A stretch of 64,000 nucleotides of DNA, taken from the NCBI GenBank assembly GCA_023014485.1, contig JAJOZX010001080.1, forward strand, positions 124,001-188,000, read 5' to 3'. The notes beneath the pieces were generated by a model. The model saw only the letters and a list, made by a program, of their open reading frames with translations. It made no database searches and was not told the origin of the DNA. The stretch is from Bathynomus jamesi (taxonomy: Eukaryota; Arthropoda; Malacostraca; Isopoda; Cirolanidae). Shown one piece after another: positions 21,036 to 32,485 of this stretch. Made by a program: the position numbers and the translations under genes. Numbering within the stretch: the stretch's first letter is position 1; each line of letters starts with the position of its first letter.

Positions 21036-21264
21036 GATCTTGAAAGGCCCTAGCTCGAAAATTTGAGAAAATGTTTTTATGGAAATATTGGTTCGTTTTC
21101 GTGTTCTGCACCTTGTCTTAAAAGGGCCTAGCTCTCCTCCAATCAGAAAGCTCGTGCACCTTGTAGAATCAAGTGTGACAAGTGGGGCGACCTTCAGAAC
21201 AGCAAAACAGTTTTTCTTGTTCCTTGAACAATTTACTTTTTGCGAGCTAGGGCCTTTTAAAATA
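21036..21264. mobile_element. MITE with AAAGGCCCTAGCTCG inverted repeats
   Basis: ATCTTGAAAGGCCCTAGCTCG-type end at left and its inverse CGAGCTAGGGCCTTTTAAAAT at right. A further inner copy, TTAAAAGGGCCTAGCTC, lies at about 21118. No coding capacity; superfamily unknown. Confidence 0.65.
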
Positions 21265-21726
21265 TAAACGACGATATATATACATACACGTTTTGTGTGT
21301 GTGTGTGTGTGTGTGAGATATAAAATGCTCACTCTTTGAATATTATATTAAAAAATTGAAATTGAACTGAAAAAAAAATTTCTTCGAAAATTGTAAATTG
21401 CAAATTAAAATCGTCTGCCGATGTTTGTCTGCTGAAAAATAAATTGAACTGGTAATTGGTCTCTCTTTGAACAATAGTTTCGCTAATTTATAAGACACAG
21501 ATCTTTGCGATGGTCAATCATACTTTAAATCAACATTTATTTGTGTGTGTGTGATTTCAACTTGCTATCTGAGTATTGTTATTAATGACCAGAGGTCACG
21601 TTGAAAGGGTCTTTGCAATAAGGAATTTAGTTCACTGAGTGTACTATCCTATTCAGTGGTTTTGGAACCACCTGCTACTTCTCCAATTTCATTACCAACC
21701 CTAACGATGTGAATCAGAGGCACAAC

Positions 21727-21774
<48 letters not shown>

Positions 21775-22268
21775 CGAGACTTCCATTTCGCCTCTTTATC
21801 CTAGACAGAGAGAGACGACCATTTTCCGGTCAGGAAATCGAATTATCAAGACTCGTACTATGCCAGACTCTGTTTTAAATATTGTCCTAATTTTGTCAAG
21901 TTTTTTAATTTACTTTTTAACCAAACAGACATAGTGTCTTCATATAAGCTTACTAAAAATAAAAATGCAGGACTATGTCTTACTATCGCTACGTGTCTTA
22001 CAATAGGAAACTTTTGAAAAAGTTGTTCATATAAAGAGAGAGAGAGAGAGACGTAGTTTTAATTTCTGTACCCTTGTTACACGTATGAAACCTATAAAGA
22101 ATGGGAGGTCACCCGTCCCCTTGAGGGCTGTAGGAAAGTTATTTATCAATTTAGGAGGCTATTTCTGTAGTTTTGTCAAATTTCATCATTGGAACAATTT
22201 TTTATAAATTTAACTGGGATGATGGCCTCGAAAGTCACCCGCTTTAAATCCGGCGAAAATCTTGGTGT
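21265..22268. other. no gene recognised; TG and GA microsatellites
   Basis: TG tracts at 21294-21316 and 21729-21770 and a GA tract at 22037-22052. No supported gene. Confidence 0.5.
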
Positions 22269-22270
22269 AA

Positions 22271-22492
22271 TTGAGGCCCTCCTAGGAAGAAGTGGCTAAG
22301 CGACAAAAGTAAAATACGCCATGAAACGCAGATAGTTATACCAAATTTGAAAGTTGCCCATAACTTCTACGAAGTATCTTCAAAAGTTCAAAAATTATGG
22401 CAACTTTCAAATTTGGTATAACTTTGTTAACAGAGTTTTATGGCGTGTTTTACTTTTGTCGCTTAGCCACTTCTTCCTAGAAGGGCCTCAAT
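22271..22492. mobile_element. palindromic MITE, intact copy (partner at 15183-15955)
   Basis: Ends TTGAGGCCCTCCTAGGAAGA and the inverse; arms of about 80 bp also contain GTGGCTAAGCGAC and CGCCATRAAAC. The two halves then share ATACCAAATTTGAAAGTTGCC in inverted form, so most of the unit could fold into one hairpin. Target duplication is unclear because the flanks themselves extend the palindrome (AATTGA/TCAATT). Confidence 0.75.
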
Positions 22493-23399
22493 TGTCAAAC
22501 AACCTGCTGAAGTAGCTCTCTGCAATATCCGGAGAGATAAAGACCGAAATTAAGAGGAACGTCAGTCAGTGTGTTCAAAGAGGCTTTGCAAAGAACCAAA
22601 ATTGACAGTTGTTTGGTGGACTCCTGCGTCTTTTCAAAATAGTATTAAATTGGTGTTGGAAGCAGAAGGAAAGAATATTGGTTATTATTGACATTTGTCA
22701 GTTCTTTAATTAAAATATTTTTTCTCTTAATCCCTACAAACTGTTACAAAATTTCGTTAAACCCTTATTAGTAGGCCTATCTAAATTTTTTTTCAGAATT
22801 TCGTGACCCACTTGGACTAAATGAGTGTGTTTCATTACAGAGTATGAGATGAGGAGTTAAATGAATTCAAATCCCAGAAATCAGACATTTCCCATGAATA
22901 ATGTTATGAATTCGCATGTATTACAATTAAAACATACTGTAGATACCTATTTAAGCGGTGATCTTTTGGTTTTAAAAAATATCACAAATCTTGTCTTTTT
23001 TTATGTTATGACACTTCATATTCACCATGAGTATGGAACATGAACATTGGGTTCTCGACCTTTTTAGGTCAATGTACCACTTTTTGCCACCACGCTTTTC
23101 TAAGTGACATAGTCAGGTAACGAAGGTGGGGCCATCTAACCAAAGTAGTTATTAGTTAGGAAGTTGTGTATTTATAACCCTCTGTCGTACCCGCTGAAAG
23201 ACCTCCGCGTGCGTACCACGAGTTGAAAATAACTGGGTCTGTATGGAAACTATGTATGTTTCCAAGGCAGAGCAAAGCCTGTGATGTAACAGTCTCGTAC
23301 CTATTTAGAGGCGAACTTGGCGCCATCTGCCAAGCGAATTAAAAGCAATGAATATTCAATTGGTTTTCTGAGATGTTAGTCTTGTAAATTTCAAGTGTT

Positions 23400-23441
<42 letters not shown>

Positions 23442-24510
23442 CTATCTCTCTGGCTCTTTCTTCGTTTAATTCTTAGGATATAATCAAATGAAAATAAATG
23501 AACGCAAGAAATCTTAAGCCACGAATGCATTATATTGATAGCCCGGTAAAGCCAAAAGCTTAAGTAAGGACAAAAATTTTATATATAGGTATATATATAA
23601 AACTGTGTGTATGTGTGTGAAATACGATTTGAGTTCGTCTATTCGCTTTTCACACAACAATAATTTTTCCAACTCCTGCGGCCTCAGATCATAACCCTGC
23701 ACCCTCTTCCCCCACCCCCTTTACAGTTTGGACGACAGTCTGGGTGATAGGTTTTCCCGTCCTCCCTCCTCTTTACGCGGAGATCCTTGGGGTCCCAGAA
23801 ATCTGCAACAGTAAGAACGAGAGCTATACCCCTACACGGAGTGATTTGCACGATGTTACAGAATGTGTACGATCAGTGTAGGCTATGTAGTTTGTATGGA
23901 AATACAAATACATTCAAATCTTTAAGACTGCTAACTCTAAAAATTTTTTTGCACCAAACCTTGCCCAGTACCCAAAAGAACTCGACTTTCGTTTTCTGTT
24001 GTCAAAGGGGGTCTTTTTTTCCTGACGACTGAACCCAGTTAACCAAGATTAGTTTCGTTGTGCATTGTGTGTCCATCTTCTGCAGTTGTCTCCAAACTCT
24101 TCCAGACGATTCACCACGTTTCAGTCGCTTCCAGAGAGCTCTGAATGAGGTTAGGTGGTGTTTTTTTTTTTTTTGAAGGAAAGACGCGTTTTCTGAAATA
24201 CCCGTTCTCAACCTTTCCTGATTTCTCATGACCGCTGATTTCCAGAATCAAATTTTGTCTTGGAATTTTGTCAATATTTGGAGAACATTCGTGGAACATT
24301 TAAGCCTTTTTTTGACAATACAACATTAGGGAAGTCGCTGAAAGAAGATAAAAGCTTACATTTCTGGTCAGTTTACTCGTCTTGACCTTTTAATGACCTT
24401 GACTTGATGACTTAACCCGCAGAAAAGGAAGGTCCTTCAATATCTTCAGGTTGTACTCGCGTACGAGTAATGGTCTTTTTGGACGATGAAGTTCAATGAA
24501 AGAGTAAAGC
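22493..24510. other. no gene recognised
   Basis: Contains a CA tract (23404-23440) and a hAT-end-like phrase GGGTTCTCGACCTTTTTAGG at 23049 without a partner. No coding region shows family likeness. Confidence 0.45.
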
Positions 24511-24514
24511 GCGA

Positions 24515-24600
24515 CTATTCATCTGAAACCCATGCGACATTTCCGCGTCTCCGACTCAAAGGGCCCGGGTTCGAATCCTGGTAGAGAGTAAATTTTGCTC
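24515..24600 (+). mobile_element. tRNA-like SINE fragment (candidate)
   Basis: CCGACTCAAAGGGCCCGGGTT then CGAATCCTGG gives a good pol III B box (GGTTCGAATCC) in a tRNA-like context. No convincing acceptor stem is present, so it is not a functional tRNA. Confidence 0.4.
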
Positions 24601-24623
24601 TATACTATATATCAGGGATGGGA

Positions 24624-24659
<36 letters not shown>

Positions 24660-24662
<3 letters not shown>

Positions 24663-25451
24663 TGTTGGGCGCTAAAGCGTTAATCCGATAACAGTTAATT
24701 AACGAAGTTAACTTTTTTTAACGGACTATTAACGGAAGTTAATTTCCATTTATCGTTATCGGACCAGTTAACTTCCGATAACTCGATATTTAGTCTGTTA
24801 AAGTCCGTTAACACGTTAACTGCGAGGCATTCACGGAAGATCACCGCTCCGCGAATGAATTCAAACCGCCATAACTTCAGTCTGCCAATTCCGTCCTCTG
24901 CCGCAGTGGAACGGCTCTTCTCTCTCGGCAAGGACAACCTGAGGCCCAAGACGTCAAGACTGGCAGTTGGGCCTAACTTTGAGAAGTTGGTCTTTCTGAA
25001 GGGCAACCAGCACATTGTGTCATAGTCTTTAATAAATGTGCCTAAAATTTAATTTTACCTTTCAGTTCCCGCCATAATAATTCTCTGGTAAATTAAAATT
25101 TAGTTAATGGTTAGTGGTTACAAGGGTTTCAAAACATGTAATTAGTACATTTTTTATTAAAAATAAAAAAAAAAGTTATTAAGCAAAAAAGTTGCAAAAC
25201 TTGATAAAAATACAGTTAAATACCTATTTATTGTTGGATTTTGCATAAATAAACATTTTCTATGGGTTTTAAAGCTTTTTTCCTTGATTTTTTTAAATGT
25301 TAGTGAATAAATAGTTATCGTTAAGGGATTATCGTTAACGTCCGTTAACTTTGTAGTAAAATTATCGGATTATCGTTATCGGAGTTAAAAATTGGGGTTA
25401 ACGGATTATCGTTATCGAAGTTAACTTTTTGGTTAACGGTGCCCACCACTG
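24660..25451 (+). mobile_element. hAT element remnant with terminal repeats and transposase C-terminus
   Basis: Ends CAGTGTTGGGCGC and inverted GTGCCCACCACTG. TATATATA flanks both sides and would be the 8-bp duplication, although it lies in TA repeats. Both flanks are packed with GTTAACG and GTTATCG units, probably transposase-binding sites. Length 792 bp; most of the transposase gene is gone. Confidence 0.8.
24840..25025 (+). pseudogene. hAT transposase C-terminal dimerisation domain
   Basis: The last ~50 codons before TAG at 25023 read LPIPSSAAVERLFSLGKDNL, RPKTSRLAVGPNFEKLVFLK, GNQHIVS. This is the hAT family dimerisation (hATC) signature, with the SSAAVERLFS block and the FEKLVFLK helix. 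The rest of the protein, including the RNase H-like core, is missing. It lies in the expected place near the 3' half of the hAT element at 24660-25451. Confidence 0.88.
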
Positions 25452-25543
25452 TATATATATATATATATATATATATACACCGTAGGTTCAGGTATTCCTT
25501 ATGATGCCTTTGTTATTGATCTGGTTTTGTATTATATTGTAAG

Positions 25544-26371
25544 CAGGCATGAGGGCAATTACTTGGCCAATGTAATTAATTACAATTGCTTGACATTCTT
25601 AATTATAATTACTCTAGATGGCGAAATACTTAATTACAATTACTTTGTAAAGTAATTAATTACATTTACAAAGAATTGCATTTTTTTCATAAATACACAC
25701 TTTGATTTATGTCATGCTTTTCTACCTTCATATTTCAATTCTATCTTCAGTGTTGGCCATCATCTTCAATGAAAACTAGATAATATTGGGTCATAAAATG
25801 TACTACTTTTTTTTTAACATTGCATGGAACTGTAGTTTTCATCAAACAGTTCTTGCTTATGGATAACTGGACTGTCTGGACATATGTATGTGATATGGCC
25901 TAATGAAACCAAAGATAAGGCACTCAAAAATTACTAATATAAGACAAAAGAACTGGCATTTATTTTATCAAAATAATAATAATAAGGTCCAAAAAAAGTG
26001 GCACTTTAGTGAGGAAAATTTGAAATAAATGGAACATTTTATTTCAAATAAAAAGACTAACATTTTATTTAAAAAGAAAGCTCCTTCAGACATGACGAGC
26101 AAAGTAGTTTAAACTATAAGTATGAGGCGGAGGAGTTGGGGGGGGGGGGGGGGGGGGCGACAGCTTGACCTTCGTGAAATGCAGAATCATCGCCCGAAAC
26201 ATTTGGAAGGTTGAAAATTTAACTTCATTATTCATGGAATTGACTGTAAGTGTATCAATTACCTTAGTTTTCCAGTGTAATTAATTACAATTACATTGTA
26301 GGTTGTCAATTACAATTCCCAGTTAAATGAAAAGATGTAATTACAATCAATTACAAATTAACCCACGCTGG
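25544..26371. mobile_element. hAT-like nonautonomous element with AATTACA sub-repeats
   Basis: Left end CAGGCATGAGGGCAATTACT; right end, inverted, CAGCGTGGGTTAATTTGTAA. Both flanks contain many copies of TAATTACAATTAC. The ends fit hAT loosely and no clean duplication was found. Interior holds a run of about 17 G near 26139. Confidence 0.55.
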
Positions 26372-26760
26372 ATTATAAATTCGCAGTTGATATTTTCAAT
26401 CGGTAGCCTCGTTAATAAAATATCAAAATATACTCGTGTAATAAGTGGGGGATTTTATTTATAGTTGACCATAGATTACTCTCTAAGAATTAATTAGGAA
26501 TAGACCTCATAAGATAAAATAATTACAACTTAATCGAAGCTAAAAGTATGAATTAAATCAATCTAAAATTACTCTCTTTTAATAAAGGCAAAAATTTAAT
26601 AAATACATAAGCTAATTCCTAGAATTATAAGTAGACTTATAAAACTTAAAACAGTATTCCAGTTAACTATTTATTTAATATTTTATGCAGATAACAAATT
26701 AATATATGTTAATGTATTAAGTTGTATCGCAGTTTCTTATATCGTGTCCAATTATATATA
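26372..26760. other. AT-rich spacer, nothing recognised
   Basis: No supported gene or element. Confidence 0.5.
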
Positions 26761-26880
26761 CAGGGTGTCCCAGAAGTCTGGTCTCGTAGAAAAATTTAAA
26801 TTAAATTTACAAAAGTAATACATTAGAAGTAAAACATATGTTCAAATTGATGTCTTGTTTTAGATCCCGGTTCATATCGA
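26761..26880 (+). mobile_element. mariner end fragment (same family as 1-133)
   Basis: CAGGGTGTCCCAGAAGTCTG followed by GGTCTCGTAGAAAAAT and TTAAATTTACAAAAG. It matches the inverse of the window start. No partner end was found nearby, so it is truncated. Confidence 0.7.
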
Positions 26881-26949
26881 TTCCCCACCTGTGATTTTAT
26901 ATACTGTATAATGATGTGTATATATACGTGAAAAACACATACACACGTG

Positions 26950-28240
26950 AGGTGAAGGTAAACAAATCAAACAGCACAGTCGAAACTATTATTTTAGAAG
27001 TGAAAGAACTAAACCTAACCATGGTGGTCTGTAGACGTCCATAAAACACCACAAAAAGTGAATTCCAATTTGCCACTAATGAAATAGAAAACATGGTAAA
27101 ATTACTTGAAACTTCAGCAACAAATATTTTAATTTGTGGAGATTTCAATTTCCTATTCATAACATGGAAGAAAAATGACGAAGTCATATATATTGAGAAG
27201 TTTCATGGCAACATTACAAAAGATGATAGAACCCAAGCAATAATGCTATTAGATATGATGGAACATTACGCCCTTACTCAGGAAATCTGTGAAGCCACTA
27301 GGAAAGAGAACGTTTTGGATTTAATTTTGACGAATAACAATGAGATAATAATAAATAAAAAGGTAACGCACACAAATTTCTCCGACCATAACCTAATCGA
27401 TATACAATTGAAGTTAGCACCCAGAGGTCCGCATCCTAGAGAGGCAGAAGGAATATTTGAAGGTTTAAACATAAATTCAAAGAAAGTAAATTGGGAAAGT
27501 GTAAATAAAGATTTAAAGGAAGTAAATTGGAAATTACTACTTTACGAGAAGACTCCAGAACAAATACTAGGTATAATGGAGTCTGAAACCAAACCTATAT
27601 TACTGAAGCGTGTTCCAGAGAGACAAAAGAGAAAACGTAGCAAGCTCGAGAGAAAAATCAGGACACTATTTAGACAACGGAAGCAAACCGTAAAACATCT
27701 CCTCAGATGCAAAACTGATGCAAGGAGACTCAAACTAGAGAGGAAACTAGGCGAAATAGAAATGGACCTAAAGCAAACATTCATACATAAGACAAACGAG
27801 GAAGATAACAAGGTAGCAGAAAACAAAAAATAACCCAAAATACTTGTAACGTTTACGAAAAGGAAAATGCAGTGTAAAGAGAGTATTAGTCCGTTTATAG
27901 ACGGGGAAGCCAAACACACAAGTGACCCCCCCAAAAAATGAGTGAACTGCTTAAGGAACAATTTAATTTTATGTTTAGCACCCCTAAGTCCGAGATGAAA
28001 GTAGAAAACGCAGACGAATTTTTCGATATTGATACAAATCAGCCAAGGACAAATTCTAGCACAAACCTATTAATGGACTTTGAGTTCTCGGAAGGAGATG
28101 TAATTAAGGCTCTATCACAGATGCGAGACAATTCGGCACCAGGGCCAGACACGCGAAGTGCCACATTTCTGAAGAAATGTAGAGAGACTATTGCCAAACC
28201 GCTATACTAAAACTGTTCTCCACTCTATTTGGGCCATGCA
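26950..28240 (+). pseudogene. LINE endonuclease and start of reverse transcriptase
   Basis: From about 26955: ETIILEVKELNLTMVVC, then the endonuclease motifs NILICGDFNFLF, NVLDLILTNNNEI, NFSDHNLIDIQLKL (the SDH triad box is intact). This is followed by a basic linker (ERQKRKRSKLERKIRTLF) ending at 27833. After a frame change, FEFSEGDVIKALSQMRDN and SAPGPDTRSATFLKK mark the start of RT. Coding similarity stops at about 28240, where a hAT element begins. The start of the endonuclease is missing. A related copy in opposite orientation lies at 29866-30830. Confidence 0.85.
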
Positions 28241-28846
28241 TAGTGATGTGAGTCGTTTTTTATTGTGTCGTTTTTTTTGTTTTTTTTTGTCGTTTTTTTG
28301 TTTAAAACGAAGATAGTCTGTTTTTTTTGTTTTTTTTGTTTTTTATTGTTTTAAACTTATTCCATATTTTTCTTCCTTTAATCTAATAAGTATATTAGTA
28401 TTACCTATAATTTACTATACTACCATGCTTATACAGTTATACCTAGTATATATAGTCATCTTTTAGAAAAACTGAATCACGCAAAAAGTATATAATAGAA
28501 AGGAAAAACAAACCCTCATTTTTTATATGTACAGTATATATATTTTTTAACTAGAACATAAAACATTCTTCCTTGTTTCAAACAATATACATAATTGTGA
28601 TTGGCAAGAGTACCAGTATATATCAGTATATATATTCCAGGTAAAAAAAAAAATATTCACCTTTTTTTGAACCTTTTTGTTAACCTAATGTTGTTTAACC
28701 TTCATTTCCATGGAAGAATCATCACTAGATTGGGTAGAGCATATATGCTAGTTTCAATATCACAGGTACTGGTATAATATACATAATAAAAAATACATAA
28801 TACTGGTATAAAACAATATATATAATTGTGACTGGCAAGAATACCA

Positions 28847-28925
<79 letters not shown>
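28847..28925. repeat. (TA)n microsatellite
   Basis: TA tract with one TATTATATAATA interruption inside the hAT remnant. Confidence 0.96.
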
Positions 28926-28928
<3 letters not shown>

Positions 28929-28997
28929 CAAATAGAAAAATAAAAAAAATAAAAATATTCATCTCTTTCTTTAACCTTTGTGTTAACCTAATGCTGT

Positions 28998-29280
28998 TTA
29001 ACTTTCATTATCTGATTCTATTTCCATTGAAGAATCATTATCACTAGATTGATTAGAGCATATAGTTTCAATATCACAGGTACTGGTACTTATTGCAGAT
29101 TTGGATGTTGACGAAGCCAATGTAGCACCATGTTTTACTTCACTTTCTTGGAATTTTGCATTTTGGGATATAAATACTAGCTTTGCTGCTCTGTCTGTGC
29201 TTAATCGGTTTCTTTTGGCTGTATGGATATTACTGTATGTGCTAAATGATTTCGGAGGTAATGAAAGGGCGAAATAGAGG
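28998..29280 (-). pseudogene. hAT transposase C-terminus
   Basis: Minus-strand reading: LPPKSFSTYSNIHTAKRN, RLSTDRAAKLVFISQNAKF, then an acidic serine-rich tail (SDNDSSMEIESDNES). RLSTDRAAKLVF matches the terminal dimerisation region of hAT transposases (K/RNRLSxERAxKLV). Everything upstream has been replaced by microsatellite. Confidence 0.78.
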
Positions 29281-29865
29281 TGTATGAGTTTGTGTAGGTA
29301 TATATGTGAGTATGCGTGCGTATGTATCTGGAATTCTGGATGTATGCATGTGTATGGGGTATATAATAGATATAAATGTGTATATAAGTATTTATGTATA
29401 TATTGGTATATATGTATGTGGGTGTATGTGTATGTATATATATGGATGGTCTCGGGGGAAAAATATGTCATCGCGGGTCTAAAGGATAGTTAAGTGGGAG
29501 ATTCAAAATCCGAGGCATGGATGGGAGAGTCCTGGAAAGGTTGGACAATGGGCAGTCAGCTCCTAGCCAGTGTTCTCGCAAGTTTAACGGATCTAAGATA
29601 CAAGACTTTCAGTGCAAGAAAGAGGCCAGTTTTTTTCTGTAAATAGGCTGAAAAGGACATTCTATACTGGTACCATATGGCCTATTTTATTATTTATTTA
29701 TTTATTTTTATAATATATATCATTGCAAAATTATACCTTATAATTAAATTGGCAATATCTATATTAATTATTAAAAAAAAAAAAAATAAATAAAAAAAAA
29801 AATAAAACCACAAAAAAAAAAAAAACAACAACATGGACAAAAAAAACCGTTTTTTAACATCACTA

Positions 29866-30202
29866 GGGCCCATGCACGATCTGATTGCTTCCCAATTTAT
29901 AGTCTTGGAGTTTAAGTTAAAGGCCCCAAATTTGCTTCTTTCCTCAGTATGTGCATTGTCTTTTAATGTTGTCATATTTGTTGATATCTCGATTAAGTTG
30001 TGGTCTGAGATAATGGTTGGGGTTATTTTTATATCAGCAATCAAGTTCGTGTTATTCATGAATACCAGATCTAGGCAGTTATTTTTTCTGGTATTTTCTG
30101 TTATGTCCTGTGTCAGCATAAACTCATTTGTGAGAGCCATCAACATTTTTGCTTGCTCCTGGTCTTCTCTTGTGGCCCCCTTGTCCTGGTGTGTGGTATA
30201 TA

Positions 30203-30234
<32 letters not shown>

Positions 30235-30830
30235 TCCTATCCACCTTTTTGTATTTTATAAATGGGAAGTTAAAGTCTCCACAGATCATTATATTGGCGG
30301 ATGGAGGGTTTATGGCCTTTATTAGCTTTCTGATGTCTTCAATGGCCTCCGAGAATTTTTCGGTTGGGGTGTTTGGAGGTCTATAGATGACTATTAGTAT
30401 CACGTTTAGTTTTTCTATTTTCACTGCTAGAAGTTCAACAAAGCTGTTTGATTTACTTATTATCGTCTCTGTCATATGACCTTCATGTACATACAGTATA
30501 TAGCACAGCCACCTTTACGTCTCGTTCTTCTATCCGCTCTTAGTAAGTTGAAGCCCTCTATATTTCTCTTTCTTATCAATACAGTGTTTTCAGTTTTCAC
30601 AATTTCCTTGGTAATCCTTAAGATGAGTTCTGTGAGGCATGCGATGTCCGCCCTTGTTTCGTCCATAAATCCTTTCAGGTACGAAACTTTGAGTGATTGG
30701 TTTGGTCTTATTCCTTGAATATTAGCCAGGACAATATTTATGTTCTTTGTTTTTCGTTGCCCCTTTTGCATTTTAAGTTCGTTTTCCTTCGATATCACTC
30801 GTTTCGTTGCCCTATGATCCCCCGAGAGAG
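29866..30830 (-). pseudogene. LINE endonuclease domain, split by a TA tract
   Basis: Minus-strand order: NIVLANIQGIRPNQSLKVSY, ADIACLTEL, GFNLLRADRRTRRKGGCAIY, a frame change, KLNVILIVIYRPPNTPTEKF, NIMICGDFNFPFIKYKK, then a TA tract (30200-30233). Past the tract: LTQDITENTRKNNCLDLVF and TIISDHNLIEI. Nearly the whole apurinic-type endonuclease is present (QG, TE, YRPP, GDFN, SDHN boxes). Coding likeness ends at WEAIRSC, where the hAT element ends at 29865. Same family as 26950-28240. Confidence 0.85.
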
Positions 30831-31023
30831 ATCCGTTTCCGCCTACCTGTTCTGGTAGCTTCTTGCCCAGAAGCGGTTTGGCTCGGGGGTTTCCAGCTGT
30901 GTCAACTGCATGCGTTGGATGACATTTAGCAGCCGTATCGTATCTGCGATGTTGAAAAAAAGTTTTTGTTCGCTTATTGGTTTCCTATTGTTATTCCTAT
31001 TGTCATTTAAACTTTGGGATCAC

Positions 31024-31202
31024 TGAAAGAAAGCCACTCCCAGCCTCCTTTACTTAGTTTTATAAGGCTAACAAAAATATCACGACCAACCAATCGTTAG
31101 GTCAACTGTACGCCCTTGACGATTGGTTAGGTTAGGTCGTTATATTTTCGTTAGTTAGCCTTATAAAGCTAACTAAAGAAGGCTTGGGGGTGGCTTTCTT
31201 TC
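31024..31202. mobile_element. palindromic MITE (fragment also at 53026-53117)
   Basis: Arms of about 75 bp: TGAAAGAAAGCCACTCCCAG at left and its inverse at right, both including TTATAAGGCTAAC and AAATATCACGACC-like sequence. The loop contains GATTGGTTAGGTTAGG. Superfamily unknown. Confidence 0.75.
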
Positions 31203-31250
31203 ATTGGTCCCAACTTTGTTCTTTGGGTCCGTCGGGAGATGTTGATAGTA

Positions 31251-31254
<4 letters not shown>

Positions 31255-31294
<40 letters not shown>
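31255..31294. repeat. (TA)n microsatellite
   Basis: TA tract followed by CACACACA. Confidence 0.95.
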
Positions 31295-31303
<9 letters not shown>

Positions 31304-31466
31304 TAGTGAAAAGCAGGTACTTTGCTTGCTCTAGCTTATAGGATTAGGTAATGTGCTTTTATAAAATGCTTTTACCAAAGTCTGAATCCACTCTTTCACA
31401 AATACACCATTAAGGGCACTTCACTTGTAAGTAATGGAATACGGATACTATATACTATATATAGTA

Positions 31467-32037
31467 CAGGGTGTCCGAGAATTATCTGTACAATTTTTGG
31501 CTGTTATTAAAAGTCAACCATGAAGTGTAGAAATTCCAGTGTTGTCCCATTTTACAGAGAATCTCTAAGTTTTTTCTGATACCACGTTTTGACAAGTTTT
31601 TTAGAAATGTACGCGGGTGACAGACATTGATGATTTAAAAGCAAGAATCACAGCTGCTATTGAGCGAATTGATGTGGATATGCTGCAGCGTACATGGCAA
31701 CATTTGGAGTATCGATTGGATGTTTTGCGAATCACTAATGGTGCACATATCGAATGTTTGTAACAACGTTACTTTAATAAAAGAAACTTTTGAAAATACA
31801 GATTCTAAATAATCTTGTTTAAGAATTTTACGTGTGTTATCAAGAATTTTATTAAAAGATGAAATTGTACAGATACTCTTCGGACACACTGGAATTTCTA
31901 AAAAACTTGTCAAAACTTGGTATCAGAAAAAACTTAATGAGATTCTCTGTAAAATGGGACAACACTGGAATTTCTACACTTCATGGTTGACTTTTAATAA
32001 CAGCCAAAAATTGTACAGATAATTCTCGGACACCCTG
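31467..32037 (+). mobile_element. hairpin mariner derivative, copy 2
   Basis: Ends CAGGGTGTCCGAGAATTATC with TA flanks. Arms 31467-31610 and 31893-32037 are inverted copies of one transposon end. Between them lies a transposase tail and a third, truncated end (ACAGATACTCTTCGGACAC near 31870). Identical layout to 15271-15847 in the other orientation shows that this rearranged unit itself has been mobilised. Confidence 0.88.
31611..31763 (+). pseudogene. mariner transposase C-terminal tail
   Basis: Open for 50 codons to TAA: TRVTDIDDLKARITAAIERI, DVDMLQRTWQHLEYRLDVLR, ITNGAHIECL. This matches the usual ending of [14 protein letters not shown] transposases, in which a helix follows RI..AI. No catalytic residues remain. 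Confidence 0.75.
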
Positions 32038-32111
32038 TATATATATATATATATACACTTTTTTTTTTTGTGTGTATGTGTTTTTCCCCTATAGAGTCGC
32101 ATCAATTTTGA

Positions 32112-32341
32112 AGATACACACAAACCATCGCGACACGAACGTGCGTATCACGACATTAGCAGTGTGGCGGTGGTTTATCTTTATAAATGTTATCATGTAA
32201 ACGGGGGATACAATTAAGGTTTGGTTAAATTTTAGGTTTTTTTTTTTTGGTTGGGTAAATGTCGCGATACAGGATTGAATTTGAAAAGAATGAAAATGTC
32301 GCGGTTTTGTAGGGTAACCAAACGTACGTGTGTGTGTGTAT
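32112..32341. mobile_element. MITE copy (partner at 10031-10231)
   Basis: CCATCGCGACACGAACGTGC at left and TGTCGCGGTTTTGTAGG at right, as in the 10031 copy. An internal partial duplication AATGTCGCGATACAGG is present here only. Confidence 0.65.
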
Positions 32342-32485
32342 TTTACCATCGTCTGTCAACTAAGTAATTCGTGTAATGATGTCGTATATGACGCCACACT
32401 ATTAAGATTATAACCTAACCGAAAGATGATAATTACAGATCACAATCCTTGAAAATTCTTTACTCTCCCTGCAAAGAAGAGCTAT

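Larger units (their letters stand above)
28241..29865 (-). mobile_element. hAT element remnant, 1.6 kb
   Basis: Ends TAGTGATGTGAGTCGTTTTTT and inverted ACATCACTA preceded by CCGTTTTTTA. Inner sequence is very T/A-rich. A minus-strand coding remnant near the left-centre has hAT dimerisation features. Target duplication is unclear: GGGCCATGCA is at the left and GGGCCCATGCA at the right, placed asymmetrically. A duplicated fragment (about 28700-28830 versus 28990-29080) and a large TA tract have expanded the interior. Confidence 0.65.

Noticed and set aside
23049..23110. hAT-like end GGGTTCTCGACCTTTTTAGG
   Set aside because: No partner end or target duplication found within several kilobases.
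27542..27961. Long minus-strand open frame
   Set aside because: It is the antisense of the LINE endonuclease/linker coding strand, with no family likeness.
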